DNA of 64,000 nucleotides from Sipunculus nudus (Eukaryota > Annelida > Sipuncula > Golfingiida > Sipunculidae): assembly GCA_026874595.1 (NCBI GenBank), contig CM049313.1, positions 70,240,659 to 70,304,658 of the forward strand. Reading direction: 5' to 3'. The position numbers and the translations under genes are program-made. Within the stretch, counting starts at the first letter, position 1; each line of letters starts with the position of its first letter. This document shows positions 1-13,100 of the stretch, one piece after another. The notes under the pieces are model-generated. The model did not search any database. It was not told the DNA's origin and saw only the letters and a program-made list of their open reading frames with translations.

Positions 1-600
1 TCCTGGCGTTTCAATGTTCCTACTCCCATGCGTGCGTGCTGCCACCTCAAGCTTCAAGACCCAACTGAAGGCAGCGTCTAGCGTCTCTCCCTGAACACTG
101 ACGTCACATTTGTCGTTACAATGACCTGGTTTGACTGCTAGCGTCACCCTGGCGACCCACATACCAGAAGTAATACACTCTATGCGTGACACAGATAAAA
201 CCGCTGATAGCCGCTGGGATTTCATACAAGGTTACACAATATATATATATACAATCAGGACCTGTCAACGCTTTAGGATGACGCTTCACGTCAATATCAA
301 TAGAGAACAGACTTCGTTATACTATGATACAAAACACCGTATTTATTGTCACCGAGTTTCTGGTGACAACAAGTGTTCTAACAAGTCACTCAGATTCCTG
401 TAAATGATTCAGCGTCTGACTGTTCATGAATTTGATCAGTGTGAAAGATTCCCTTCAGACAGAGGTACATACAGATATCTAATCACATTGGCCTCTATTG
501 CTCATAAGTCAGTGTATCTGTTTATTCACCATATGGAAGTTCCCAGTCCCTGCTCATCCATACAGACTGGACTAACAGTCCTCATTCAGTGACTGGACCA
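1..600. other. Relatively CpG-bearing non-coding head of window
   Basis: The first 200 bases have visibly more CpG than the next 5 kb. I see no splice-bounded coding exon here; the 90- and 62-codon open frames have no recognisable protein character. It could be the edge of a promoter or 5' UTR of a gene, but nothing proves it. Confidence 0.3.
99..106. promoter_or_regulatory. Perfect CRE palindrome TGACGTCA
   Basis: An exact TGACGTCA octamer, the full cAMP-response element bound by CREB/ATF bZIP factors, lies in the CpG-bearing head of the window. The match is direct. Whether it is functional is unknown because no transcription start is recognised nearby. Confidence 0.3.
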
Positions 601-3600
601 GATGCACCAAGTTCATCACTGACTAATATGTTGGGTTTCAAGGGTAATTGGTAGGAGTGGGTGGCTACAAGCAAGGGCAGTCAGTTTATTAAAGTGCTGT
701 CTGGTATGTGACCTTGACCCTGACCCTGAAGTGGTTCTCCTGGCGTCTTCTCCAGCCATTATTGGCAGCAGCTTTCTGGTCGCATGACATGATGGTTGGA
801 TCAGAGGATGGTAGGTTGTTATGAGCTTACTGATCTGAAAGAGATTTTTGCAGATGTTTGACCAATAGAACAGGTTATATTGGCTTCAGAGATCAGTGGC
901 ATCAGCTGCAAGTAATTTTATGTACCAGTAACTTTGCAGGTGAATTGTGGTGGTTGTCTGCTAGATATATACCTGGAAAAGACTGCTAGATAAAGAAAAA
1001 TAGGGCTGTAACAATGAGTCTAATATCCAATGCTTTTAAATGAAGGCAGTGATAAATTGTTTATTGAATTATTTTCATCATTAATCCTTACCTCAGCCTT
1101 TAAAATCTGCAGTCACACTGTAAAGTTTAAAAAAAAAAACAACTGAAAAAAAAACATATTTTTATAAAGGCATATGATTGTCTGTAAATCTATACAATAT
1201 TTATCTATTAATTTAATTTAATAACCATGTGTATTTCTTGATGCTACATGTACATCATAGTTTTCAGTATTTTCTATTTTTTATTTTAAGTTTTCGTATA
1301 GATTATCTAATCAGCAATATTTATGTGTATTGCAATGTGTGTCAAACGTTTTAAAGCACATATGTAGTTTTATACAGTATAAAATAAAATAAATTATTAT
1401 TTATTTATTGTGTTTATTATCATTTTTATATCCTTTTCAACATTGGCTCAAGCTCAGGTAAAGAATTAGTGTACGTGATGTAGTAGGCACTAACTTCACC
1501 TTTTATCCATTGTTAGGTATCAGCACAGTAATAGTAGAGAATAAGTATTTATAAATTATATTGAATCAAAGACCCCATTGCAATTCACAGCCCTAAAAAG
1601 TGCAAAATGTGCAGGTGAATTACCCTGTAAAGAGCAAAATGTGCAGCGTGTTTGATGATATCTACCAACTGTAATTCTGTAAATTTATTGTAATACAAAT
1701 CAAGCAAGAGACCTTGAACAAAACAAGGCACATGGTGGCCTCCTAGGGTTATGTAAGGATACATATCCAACAGACAACATAAAACACAAATAATAATGCA
1801 GACCTGGTAGTCTGTATTTGTTACATTCACTCTTTGTCATGCTTCTTCAAGGTGAAAAAAATAAAAAAAAGATTTAGTGTTTTTTTAGCAATTGGTCCAT
1901 TACCCAGTTCCCCAGTAATAGGTTGAATGTAAAATACAGGGGTAAATGAGAGGCAGGTTTCAAGATTCAGCAATAAAACAAGGACTGAATCCTAGGTACA
2001 ATAACTAAAACAATGGTCATGTGAGAACAAATGGAAACTTGGATATAAACAAAAGAAAGATGATTACCTGTTTAATGTACCTATCTAATATTCCTGTCTG
2101 TACAGACTGAAAAAAGAATGTAATACAGCACTTTATGCTGCAGGATATTCAGTGCGACTGTAAGCCAGGGTCTCTTCTTTTCTACATTGTTTAGTGATAA
2201 TTGCTGGCAGTTCTAGATAGAATCTACCAACCATTCTGTATTTGCTGGCCTTGTATGAAACTGCTATGTGCTGCTGGTTCTGTCTGGTTATCTGAGGGTG
2301 TCTGACAACAGGTTTGGCTGGTATCTGGTAACTGTTCTGCAGTTAATTTGTATAACAGGCTTATATGAGGTGACTGTGAGCATGATGGTAACAGTTGTAT
2401 ATCTTTTAAAGGTTCCTGAACCACAGAAATGTGGTATTAATTTATGAATTCAATTATAATATAGACTGGTGGAAGGAATTGCTTGTAAACTCATATTACT
2501 CAAAGAAAAAGATTGACTGTAAGATGAACAGTTATTAAGTGATTATTTTATGTATCAGCTATATTACAATTAAAACTGCTGTATAGAAATGTGAACTAAT
2601 ATATTGAGCACATTAATTCATCTTCAGGACTTATGCATCAGACTATTAGGTCAAGGTATTGGCAAGCTTGTTGACACTTATTCACTGCACAAAGTTTAGT
2701 TTTAATGCTGTTCGCTTCTTGTGTCCCCTCTTCCATATATCTCTGGCTGCATGTGAATATTTTTTTCTAAATAATATGACTCTTTTGCATATGCTGCTTA
2801 TATAATTGTAAATGATTATGTGAAAAAGCAACCAATTCAATCAATTATCGCAGAAAATGACCAATTGTAGATATAATCAAGTAACTGGTACACCTTCACT
2901 ACAAACTTAAGTACAAATGTACATGTATACATGCATACCAGTATCATTATCAGATTATCAGGTGGTCATGCTGTTTGGTATCAGGTAGGGCTTCCCTTTG
3001 CCAAATCTTTGATATAGGTGCTCTGAAAGTTTGTCTGTCAGTTGTCCTCAGTATCTCCTGCTTCCTGGTTCATGCGTATGGCATATAGCATTCTACAGGC
3101 CACAGTTTAGCAGGAATCATGTTGTAACTTACACATATTGTATATTTGGACGATTTCTGGAAGCTTTTTTGTATGCTTGTTTTTAAATTGATCAAAGTTC
3201 AAGGTCAAGGTCATTAAAAAACATTGAATTCTTATTTTCCTCACAACTTTAAAGGGGGTCGAAATGGCAGGCATTTTGGTTAGCAGAGTCAGTCTTATAG
3301 AGTTGTTCTGCTTTAAAATAACAGTTCTCAGCCAGTTAACTATTCATGTAGTATGCTGTGTGATGAAAGAAATTATGACTCAGCCATCCAACATACGACT
3401 TCAGCCATACTTACTGGTACATTGGACATTCAGGTGGCAATTACCCCTGTATGTTATGCTGGGGCTGAACTGAGGAGCTTTTGCTGTGATGTTAACAAAA
3501 AAAGGGACATTCTTGAGGTGTCATGAAATATAAAGTAAGGGTTATTTAGTCATGCCCTCCTTGAGTTGAACTTAAAGCATAACTGAAAATTGCTATAAAC

Positions 3601-5886
3601 TCCTGTATTTTTGACTTAAGCCCTCCTATACAATTAATATCTACTGTATTTCTTCTTTTTAAACTGTGGTTTGAAATGGAAACTTAAATCTTAAAGCCAG
3701 GTGTTTTTTCCAACAAACACAGTGCAGTTTTAAATGGAAGGTTTCCTGTATATCTTCCATGCCTGCAAACATCATTTGAGGGCCAGTACTTGACTGATAA
3801 CACAGCGCCTTCAAAGGATGAACATGCAACAGATTTTGCCAAAAAATATGATTTTATATTCCTTTGTTACATTTATAAATGTGTATAAATTTATACTTTA
3901 ATCAACCAAGTATTCAGATATTTTTGTTTTAACATCAATATAGATGAGTGCACAGTGCGAATATCCAATTCCCAGTAACACAAGTCATTTGCCTAAATAT
4001 AATCTTAAGAAACCATAATTTCTTAAGGAGCCTTATTGGAGTCCTGTAAATGAAATAAATGTTCATTTAAAATATTTTAACACATAAAGTAACAAGCCAG
4101 GCCCTTGAACAGCTCTATAACACCCTCTTGAACACATTTGATCTTCCACATGGTGCACCAGCTGGAAAATTTGTCCAGATCTTTCCTTTGTTACATCCAT
4201 CAGAGGAAGACTTGACCTTTGGATGTGAAACTAATTTTGAGGTCATGAGAAGAATCAGTGCTGGGTCACTTTAGAAAGTCTGTCCATTATCTAAACACTA
4301 GGCAGGTTTGTAGAAGTATGAAGGTTATTGGATGGGAATTGAGAAACACTGGTGTTTCTGTCCAACCAGTGGTAAGTGTGCTAGGCAACAGATGAAGAGC
4401 CATGTGTTTACAAGCGGGCCTTATAGTACAACTTACAGTCTGTGTGTGGTCTGGCAAGTATGTATACCAAGAAGAATAGTATTATAAAAAATATTCAGTT
4501 TTTATATGGGCAGTACCCTTCAATCCGAAAACAGTACTGACACAATACTGTCAGGATCTCAGACATCTATCCCTCCTACCTCCAAGTTAAAATTAGCTTC
4601 GTTTCAATATTAACTGAAAATATTTGCTTTTATTTTTTCATGTGATGGGCCTAATAATAGTGGGACAAAAATGATTTATCCTGACAATCATAAAACCTAG
4701 TTTCCCTTTTCATAGTTATGAAAATGTGAACACCTTAACTCTTAAATTAATCACATAAATTGTTGACGTTATAAGAGAACCTATAAAATTTTTATGAAAG
4801 ACCATATGTTTAGGATCCTTAGTGGAAAATTTGGCAGTTTTATAATAAACCATGAAAAAAGGTGAGATTATCTATATTGTCAAAATTATTTTAAGTTGAT
4901 GCCCATAAGTGTCTGCATGTAGTTGATCTTTGCCGTACCTCAAACATGTTTGTGACATTATGGTCAGCCCTATTCTCAGCTGTATATATGTATTATACAG
5001 GAACAGGTAACATTATACAGAGACAACATGCATTGGCTTCATGAACACATTCTTAACCATATCTCACCTGTGAGAATTCTGTCTGTCTTTATTTGTTCAT
5101 GTAGATCTGATTGATATATGATATTATTGTCTGTGATTGATATATTGTATTATTGTCTGTGATCATTGACCTACATTATTGCATTAGAATTTATGAAGAG
5201 AACATCTTGTTTATGCTGTCACCCTAGGAATGTGTCTGATTGCAGAGCTTTATGTGCTGGGTCTGGAAAGTCAGCTAGTTAGTGCTTACAGTATGCTTTG
5301 TCAACGATGTTTTGCATATGACATTCTGTACACATACCCCATTAATACTGTATCAGCAATTTAAGAACAGGATGAGCTTGTCCATCCACTATGAAAATTA
5401 ATCAGTTTATTTCAGCAGAGTATTACAAATAATAATGAGGAGATTTTCTCAGAATTATATATTGATTGATCATGTTTGCAGCACTGAACAACTTAGGACA
5501 AGTTATCATATATGTATTAAGGTGTGCATATTAACAGTCATGTAACTCTTCAGTAAAATTAGGGCTGCATTGTGGCTTGCTTTCTACTTTACCAGGTGGT
5601 GTATTCACATTGTTTAAGAATCATGAATGGGATCATGGAAAAGGGAAACCCATATTGATACAGTGAATCCTGGAGCTGTGGACACTCCTCTTAGGCAGAC
5701 ACCCTGTGTAATAATGCTCAGTCTTTAGGATGATCAGACATTTTAATAACTTAAAAAACCCAACTTGGAAGGACACCCTGCTATTCAGGACAACAGACTT
5801 TTTTCGGCCCAACAGCTTAGAGCCCATTCCAGCCCTCATTGGCTGTTACTGCTGATTTAGCAAGCTAGATTTTAGAAATTCTAACC
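601..5886. other. AT-rich unique non-coding DNA
   Basis: No supported exon, RNA gene or full mobile element was found. Minor points are a short local duplication around 5103-5162 (repeated GATATATTGTATTATTGTCTGTG-like text) and overlapping AGGTCA-type half-sites at 3194-3213. The short open frames have AT-driven composition and no family resemblance. This is probably intron or intergenic DNA. Confidence 0.5.
3194..3213 (+). promoter_or_regulatory. Cluster of AGTTCA/AGGTCA nuclear-receptor half-sites
   Basis: The text AAAGTTCAAGGTCAAGGTCA contains one AGTTCA and two AGGTCA half-sites in direct repeat. It includes TCAAGGTCA, the extended half-site used by ERR and FTZ-F1/NR5A receptors. The same phrasing is abundant in the Helentron-like element at 15560-17590, so this may be a remnant of such an element rather than a selected enhancer. 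Confidence 0.25.
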
Positions 5887-6018
5887 CCAGGGCTGGTACA
5901 TGGCCAAGAATCAGGCCAATGAGAGCAGGATGTCACAGGTTTAAAACTAGGAGTTGGATGCACAATGTGACATCATACTGTCATTGGTTGTCAATTCTTA
6001 TTCCTGTTCCAGCCCTGG
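5887..6018. mobile_element. Small inverted-repeat element (MITE/foldback, hAT-like ends)
   Basis: The left half begins CCAGGGCTGG and runs to ATGTCACA near 5938. The right half, from TGTGACATCAT near 5966 to CCAGCCCTGG, is its reverse complement at roughly 75-80% by eye. The two ~52-bp arms are separated by a short spacer, giving a ~132-bp foldback. CAGGGCTGG-type ends resemble hAT-derived MITEs. I could not find a clean 8-bp target duplication, so the superfamily is tentative. Confidence 0.6.
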
Positions 6019-7648
6019 TGGCAAAACCCGGAGAATCTTGCTATGCAAAGTAGTGATTATAGGGAAGGAGATCTGGAATGACTGGAGTATATAACTGCTG
6101 TACCATATATATATATGTTGATGTGTTAACTTGAACCTTCTGGTTTAAAGAACAGTTACTATAGGCCTACAGCAAGATATAAGAACTGTTGCTAGAGCAG
6201 TACACTTGGCTCACACTCCATCTGAGCCCCACCTGCTTCTACCTGTAGTCAATTAAAAGTAGACAGAACATAAGGTAAATGTTAACCAGCATGCTAGTGT
6301 AAGCTAGGATTAAAGGAAGAGATGAGAGATTGAGTAAAGGTGATTGATAAGGAGTATTTTCATGAGTGCCACATTATTAACTCCTGTATTGACACCTACA
6401 GCTATTTTTGTTGTAATTGCATTGATATGCGCATGGCTTTAAGGACTGCAGCAAGAATTCTTTTTTCTTTACATTTATTTTTCTCTCAAGTATACAGGAT
6501 CACAAAGGTAATGGTTAAACACAAGAATACAACTGTAATGATAACAAAATTGTATGGTTATCAAGTGCATTACAACTAATCATAGTATAATCATCCTGGA
6601 TTAAAATGTAGAGCAGACAGTCTCGCCTATAAAATGACCATTTTCTTTTAGATAAGATAATCAGGGCTTTCAGTACTCCTATGATATAGCATTATCTACA
6701 GGCTATAGATAAGGTATAGGCTAATTAGCTGCAAACCAGTAATAAAGTTATGAAGTAATGAGGTTCGATTGAACAAGGTTTAGGGTCTGATATCAATTTA
6801 AGTTGCATTTTCATTACTATATAAGACATAAGTATTTGCCCAGGTAAAGTACATCCTTGGATCTCAGATACCATTCAAGTTGCAAAATTGTCCTTAGTAA
6901 CTCTTGGATTATTATAAATAAATATATATCTTGGAGTGATGCATGATTTAACAAATATTAAATATTTCTTTGATCTAGTTAATTTCAAAAAGAGTAGACA
7001 GGCATTTTTGTTAGACCTGTTACTAGTCTGCTGTATTGACCTACAGCTTATTAAACATGTCACAGTGTCTGCCCTATTGGCTTTTATTATATTTATTATA
7101 TTAAGCTGGCATTCCATATATACTTAAGCAGTGTGTATTCATGTGAGGTACATATATTGTATGCAGCTATTAAACAGACCCCTGTGATATATCGCTGCCG
7201 CCACCAGTAGGATATGCAGTCATCCCTGTTTGTGTGTTTGTTTGTTCACAACATAACCCACGTAGTCAAGATTAGATTCTCATGGAATTTTTCAGGGCAT
7301 TTAGGGATTGTTATTAGATTTTATTAGATTTTTGTGTGGATCCAGTACATGATCCTGTTTGGTAAAGCCATCATAGATGCAGTCACTTATGCATGAATGA
7401 ATCTGGGTATATGGGCTGAGATTTGGATGCAAACATGGTTTTGGGAGCTTCTGACAGTAGTAACCCCCCTCCGCACATGGCAGAGGCTTACATTCCTTAG
7501 AATGCAGATTTGTAGTTGATACGTAATATTCATATGTTGTGTGTATGCAGTTAAACTGGGGATATACTGGTAGTTAGTTTCAGGAGAAAAAGTCCTCTAC
7601 CCAGGTAATACTGTTCTGTCAGTGCAGTTGGTGTTCCTCTCATTTAAG
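6019..7648. other. AT-rich unique non-coding DNA
   Basis: No exon or repeat could be supported. The opposing 63- and 80-codon frames around 6875-7127 overlap on both strands, have no recognisable motif, and look like chance frames in AT-rich DNA. Confidence 0.5.
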
Positions 7649-7943
7649 TAACAATAAAGCAGGGATATTGGTGTTAGAAGTTTATTCCGGATAAATATAC
7701 ACAGAAAGACTGCCACTGGAAGTGGAAGCCTCAGAGAGATGACCCTTAATTGTCAACAGACACACTGAGTATTTGAATCTGGTAGTCTCTGGGTGTGATC
7801 TCTCCTGCCTAGTATCACCAAATGAGCAGTATATAGTGTACAGATACACAAATTAATAAATATTTTTAATTCAAACAAGTTAATACATATTCGTATTTGC
7901 AACACAAGTATAACCAGTACATACAAGTTCTGCCTGATTATCA
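7649..7943 (-). repeat. Left long terminal repeat (3' LTR of the minus-strand element)
   Basis: On the minus strand it begins TGATAATCAGGCAGA and ends near TTATTGTTA. It matches 9898-10144 over most of its length, with shared blocks such as TATAACCAGTACATACAAG and TTGGTGTTAGA. It contains a ~30-bp AT insertion relative to the right copy, around 7852-7875. Confidence 0.65.
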
Positions 7944-7988
7944 CTGCTAAACAAGGTGAATATACATAATTTTTTTATTAATATTTTT

Positions 7989-8388
7989 TGTTGTTTGAGG
8001 TAGCTGCCTACATTTTTAATGCTATCTTAAATTTGTATATATACCGTTACATCTACAGAATTTCATTCCAGTTTCAGGCTTCATGACAGGGCTGTATCAC
8101 ACGCTTCCTCTCATTTTATATCATGGTGTAAACCAGGCCTGGTGACTACTGCACCTGCAGGACCTGGCTGTGTAAATTGTAATCATCCCTATTGCTGGGT
8201 CATAACACTGAGGAACTCATTTGTGAGTGAGACAGCTGTTAGGCATGGCCTTCCCATTAAGCCCATAGCATGCATGCCCTGGGTAGAGGCTGACCATGAA
8301 AATTCTAACCACTTCGGCTGAGATTCAAACTTAATTTCCCAGCTTTGAGCCCAGTGCCCTACCCCTGAGCAACATGAATAGGTCCTTT
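7989..8388 (-). repeat. tRNA-derived SINE, copy 1, inserted in the LTR element
   Basis: Read on the minus strand, the head near 8388 begins GCTCAGGGGTAGGGCACTGG. It then has GTTTGAATCTC, close to the RNA polymerase III A and B box consensus of a tRNA-like promoter. The body continues through GGCTTAATGGGAAGGCCATG to a tail near AGGCAGCTACCTCAAA. A second copy, split by another element, lies at 17845-19680. The family name is unknown to me. Confidence 0.6.
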
Positions 8389-9199
8389 AATTCATATTTC
8401 TTTATATTTGCACATTTGACTAATGTTCGTGGTCACTGATTCACAACTGACTGTAGCTGGTTCTCAGCTTAAGATGATAAATTTTCATCTAGGTGTGAAC
8501 ACAATCTTTGCTTACTGATCCTTCTTAATGTAAAGAAATGATCACAATGATCACAATCTGAATGTATGTGATGATTCAATAGTAGTCATATCATTGGAAT
8601 AGTCCAGACTTTTAAATCCTTAAGTTCTAACTAGACATTAAATATAAAATCTGTACATGAAGTAAATTCTCATACATCATATACCGGTAATTAAAATGAA
8701 CCAATATATAAGTATTGTTTTGCCATCAAGGTAAGTTCATTATTGTTAAAGTTAATTGTAGCATTATAGGTTTGTAAGAAGTCAGTACCCTAGATGACAG
8801 GTACATTGCTGTCATAGAGTATGTAGAATAGGTGAGAAGAAGTAAACTCGCCTATTTGTACCCATAATTTTACTGTCCTTTTTATTTAAACTATTGATTC
8901 CAACTCCCTTCACAAAGGATACTCGAGGTTTGCCCAGTGGTTTTGACCACATCTAGGGCAGGGATTAGGTGGGGGTTTTTTGTTACTTGGGTAACTGGGT
9001 ACCCTGGGGACATTTCCTGGGGAGCTGTCCATAGGATGATCATGTTCTGCCGGGTGATCTTTAATGGCCACTCTTGGTCTGACTTGATTCAGGGGCTGCT
9101 GCCCCTATTGATTGAGATCCAGGCTTCATTGAAATATTGCCACATTCCACCAGTTGCACTGACCTGGTAATAATCTTTTCTAAGTGATTCAAGCCAACC

Positions 9200-9799
9200 A
9201 TTTAGATCTTCTATTTGTTTAGTGATGTTGTCAAATATACTTTCATTTGTTGGTTGTATTTTATACCATGTCTGAAAGCATCTTCTTTTTGGTCTTGATT
9301 TTGTGGATTCTTGAGGTAATTTAACTGTTGAATAGACCATGGCAGGGTTTCAATTTGTGCTTCCATACTTTTATGATCATCCCAATCCATAATTATGCAC
9401 CAAAATGCAATCTCATCCCTGAAATCCTCTACACCTTATTTTAACTGAAGTTTTCTGTTTTGTGGTTTATGGTGATTTGACATGGTCAGGGGTTTTGTCA
9501 AATCTGTTTAGGAATTTTCCAGCTAATTTTGTAAAGTCTGTTTTTACCTCAACACTTAAAGTTGTGTACCATTGCATGGCACTGCTGCCTGGTTTTAAAC
9601 ATAAAGGAACAAGTTCTGCTCTTTTATCTTTGTTATCATGAATTTCCTTAGGTGACTGGCTGACTGAGCCACTAGGCTTTGCTATATAATTGAAATATTC
9701 CAACCACTCAGTTGCTCCCAGGCTTTTATCTCCTGCGAACAAAGGCAAAATTGATACACCATTAAATTCTACTTTATCTTCAAACATGTTAGATGCCAT
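9200..9799 (-). pseudogene. Broken retrotransposon gag-like gene
   Basis: A 110-codon frame starts with ATG at 9799, about 100 bases inside the right LTR, and ends at a stop at 9467. The protein has the texture of Ty3-type capsid domains: an F-x-G-D segment, a W-x-x-Y-F pair (residues ~32-36), a lysine-rich loop, an L-x-P-G-S-A-x-x-W motif (~residues 69-77), and a terminal F-x-x-R-F. After the stop, gag-like codons appear to continue in a different frame between about 9430 and 9240, so the gene has at least one frameshift besides the stop. In an intact element this would be the capsid precursor. No zinc knuckle was found. The 83-codon frame beginning at 9340 is probably a shadow. Confidence 0.6.
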
Positions 9800-9897
9800 A
9801 GTTAAATCTATATGTTGAGTTTTTCAAAGTTTTTACTGTGAATTCTGGCTAGTTGAGTTGTTCCATTACTTCGGTGTTACCAACTGTCACAGTTGGG

Positions 9898-10144
9898 TAA
9901 CAATGAAGATGTTGGTGTTAGAGGTTTATTCCAGTTCACTATACAGACAGACTGCCACTGGACAACTAGGAGAGATCACCGTCATTTGTTGACTGATGCT
10001 GAGTAGTTGAATCTTGTAATTTCTGGGTGTTAACTCTCTCTCCCTGGTCTCACCAAGTGAGCAATATATACAGATACACAAGTTAATACATATTCATATT
10101 CAACACAAGTATAACCAGTACATACAAGATCTGCCTGATTATCA
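9898..10144 (-). repeat. Right long terminal repeat (5' LTR of the minus-strand element)
   Basis: This is the partner of 7649-7943. On the minus strand it starts TGATAATCAGGCAGATC and ends at ATTGTTA. The sequence following it on that strand, ACTGTGACAGTTGGTAACACC, is a short inverted repeat in the place where a primer-binding site would lie. I cannot assign a primer tRNA. Confidence 0.6.
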
Positions 10145-13100
10145 GTGAATGATTCTAAATAAGTCCTTTAAGGCAAAAAAAATTAATAAAAGGTATGGTT
10201 CTCAAGCCCTTATGCCCATGGTGGAGGAGCAATGTTAAACATTTCTGAACATTCCATCACTCAAGTGGGACCTCTGTTATGGGCACTTTTACACAAAAGG
10301 TTGAGTGATTAGTCTCACTAGGGAGTAAAATCTGAATACCTAACAGAGCAAAATAAAGTTTACACCTGAAAAGGTATATATCTTAGCTAAAAGAATCTGT
10401 TTAGTATACCATTTTACTTGTGAACTAATAAAAGTTACCTTGAATTCAATAACACAACCATGGCATATTTTTACAAAAATCTTTTTCTCTTCACAGCTCT
10501 ACAGAATTTAAATTTTGGATCAGTGGTCTGTTCTAATGTCTTTATCTGATGTATTTGATCATATGCCCCAAGTGCATGGCAAAAAAATCTGCAATCACAT
10601 TGGTTTTTGATGAAATTTTCATACTTTTATAAAAATTAAACAATGCATTCTAATTATGATTAAAGGAAATTTGCTTTCAGTCTTTATTCTGACACTGCTC
10701 TGGTCAATCAGTAACAGAAATGGTAAGAGAAGTTGTTCAGCTGTACAGAGTTCAAGAAATCAGGAAATATGTTCATGCCTAAGTCTGTGGTCACTTGATT
10801 TATATGATAATGGTTTTTACCAACATTTGTACTGGAGAGGACATCATTTTAACATGCACTGTGGCAGAAATAGTAGGAATGGTTTTGTTCCCTCTCCCTT
10901 GTATTGTTCATATACCTCTTGAACATAAAATGAATCAGTGTCCACCTTATTCTCCAGAGGCAAGTTCATCTGTAACTATTTGGACCTTGTGGTTAAAGGA
11001 GCACAAAACAGACATACCCAAGTATCACTTATTAAGTATTGTCTGTCAATTGTGACTCCATGATATTAAATGAAACATTTAGCAAGATAATTAATATTGT
11101 TTTGTTGAAAAAAAATTATACTGGAGACACCATATTTTTACCTATAATTTGGAGAAACTTTCATCTTGAAAATGAAATATTTCACAGATTTTTTTATCCA
11201 GAATCAGTTCTGTTTACAATCAATAATACAAATATAATTTATTTTGCACTCATTTTATTCAAAACACATTTACTTTAATTATTAACATATCTCAACTTAT
11301 TTTACAGGATACATTAAACAACTGGTTCATAGACAACATAGCTCACCCTAATGTTATATAAACAAAAAGTTTATTGTTGGCCTGGGAAAAATATCAGTAT
11401 ACATATATATATATATAAATATTAATTTATTCAAAATTCGGCACATACATTTTTGTATTATGTAAAATCTATAGATAAAGGTCATGCTAATTGTACTTTA
11501 CATAGCATCCTCAGTGACACAACAGTTGTCAAAATGGACATTTCAGTTGCATTTTAGCTTTTTCTAGTGAGAATATTACCATTGCATTTGATTTAGAATT
11601 ACAAAAACAACTTTTCTGAGACTAAGAATAATTAGAACCAGAAAATTAAGCTTTTAAAAGAAGACAATGTTGATATCATTGTTTTCACAGACTTTGCTAT
11701 GAGACTTGGTAATATGGATGGAAAAAGAAAAGCACTTTGTCAAAGATCAAGTTCACATGTCGATGTCTCCACCCTCACCAACCCAAGCCCCAACACTGAA
11801 AACTGTGTCATTTTAAATGTGTACTAACAAAATGGAAGACTATAAGCCAATAGTTTCAAAAGCTGTTTTATCAAGCTCTTTGGTTTTGTTCCACATGTTG
11901 TTGACTTTTTTGAGCAAAAGTACCAACAAATTTAAATATAGTTTCTCTCATGAAGTAATGTATTCATGGCTGGTGAGATTGGCAAGGGAATAGGAAGCAC
12001 TGATATTTTCCTAAGAATTATCTTTGGCTAAAACAATATGGGTTTATTCATCAGCAATCATCAATATGGCACAGTTACATAAAATATGTGACATGAAGAG
12101 AGTATAAATGATCCAGATAATGAAAATGTTAGATTTTGGTAAAATGAAAATTAGGGCTGTTTGACTATTTCAACAGGTCTATTTTTCGTAAAGAATATTA
12201 ACATGTGGGTTCTGGTTAAAGACAGATACATAACAATTACACATTTTTATTATACCCAAAGTAATAGATGAAAGGGTCTATGTATTAAACTACATGGTAT
12301 TTATTAAAAATTAAAGTAAGCAGGTTAGGTATCCACAGTCATTGAAAGCTTCAAGAACACCAGTGCAAATCTGAAAGACTGTAGGATTGTACATTTGACA
12401 CTTTGATCCTGTGTTAAAAAAAGTCCTCTCCAGTACATTTAAGTAACACAAAAGTAAAGTCTGCTACTGTCACAATTTTCATGCAGTTATTACAGGTATG
12501 CTTTTTTGTCTGCTTCTTACTTCTGTATAAAGAAGGAACATGTCCAAGAAAGGCTTTGTCATGAATTCATCAATGAAGATTCATCACTCTAAACATGAGT
12601 ATGACAAAGAATGCAGTTATGTGCTAATTTATATATATAATGAGCTGAACTTTATCCCCTAACAAGGCAGTCTATTTATATGTGTCACTAGGACAAACTT
12701 TGAGCAAATATTGAGCTTACTTGAAGAAGTATTCCTCTTGCCCACCTCATGTTAAAAATAACTGTACTGGAGAGGACATTTTAACAGAAACACTCATTGC
12801 TATACTGGCCACAAAATTTTAGATGGTTTGCAGTGCAAACACTAGGGAATTTATCTTCCTAGCTAGTTGTTACATATCAAATGAAATAGGCTTTTAATTT
12901 CTACATTAAGTGACTTTTATCTCTATCAGTCTATTTACTGGAGAGGACAATTTTTTTAACAGGCTTATACCAGGTTAACAAGTGCCAAATCATCCGGGTC
13001 AGAACACACATACCCATCCCTTAGTTACCAAAACATTATTAGATATAATATTGGCTGTTTAAAACAGGATTTTGTTTTGCAACATGAGAAATACATTTCC

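Larger units (their letters stand above)
7649..10144 (-). mobile_element. Decayed LTR retrotransposon, minus strand
   Basis: Two diverged direct repeats of ~250-300 bp flank an interior of ~1.95 kb. The interior has a gag-like frame just inside the right-hand repeat, read on the minus strand, which is the position expected for gag after a 5' LTR. No protease, reverse transcriptase, RNase H or integrase motif is visible, so pol has been deleted or the element was non-autonomous. A SINE (about 7989-8388) sits in the interior. No clear 4-6 bp target duplication was seen, and the repeats have diverged visibly, so the copy is old. The interior between 8400 and 9100 shows no recognisable protein. 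Confidence 0.65.

Noticed and set aside
8340-8388. tRNA gene on the minus strand
   Set aside because: A- and B-box-like motifs are present but no cloverleaf forms. The sequence continues as a SINE with a second copy at 18-19.7 kb.
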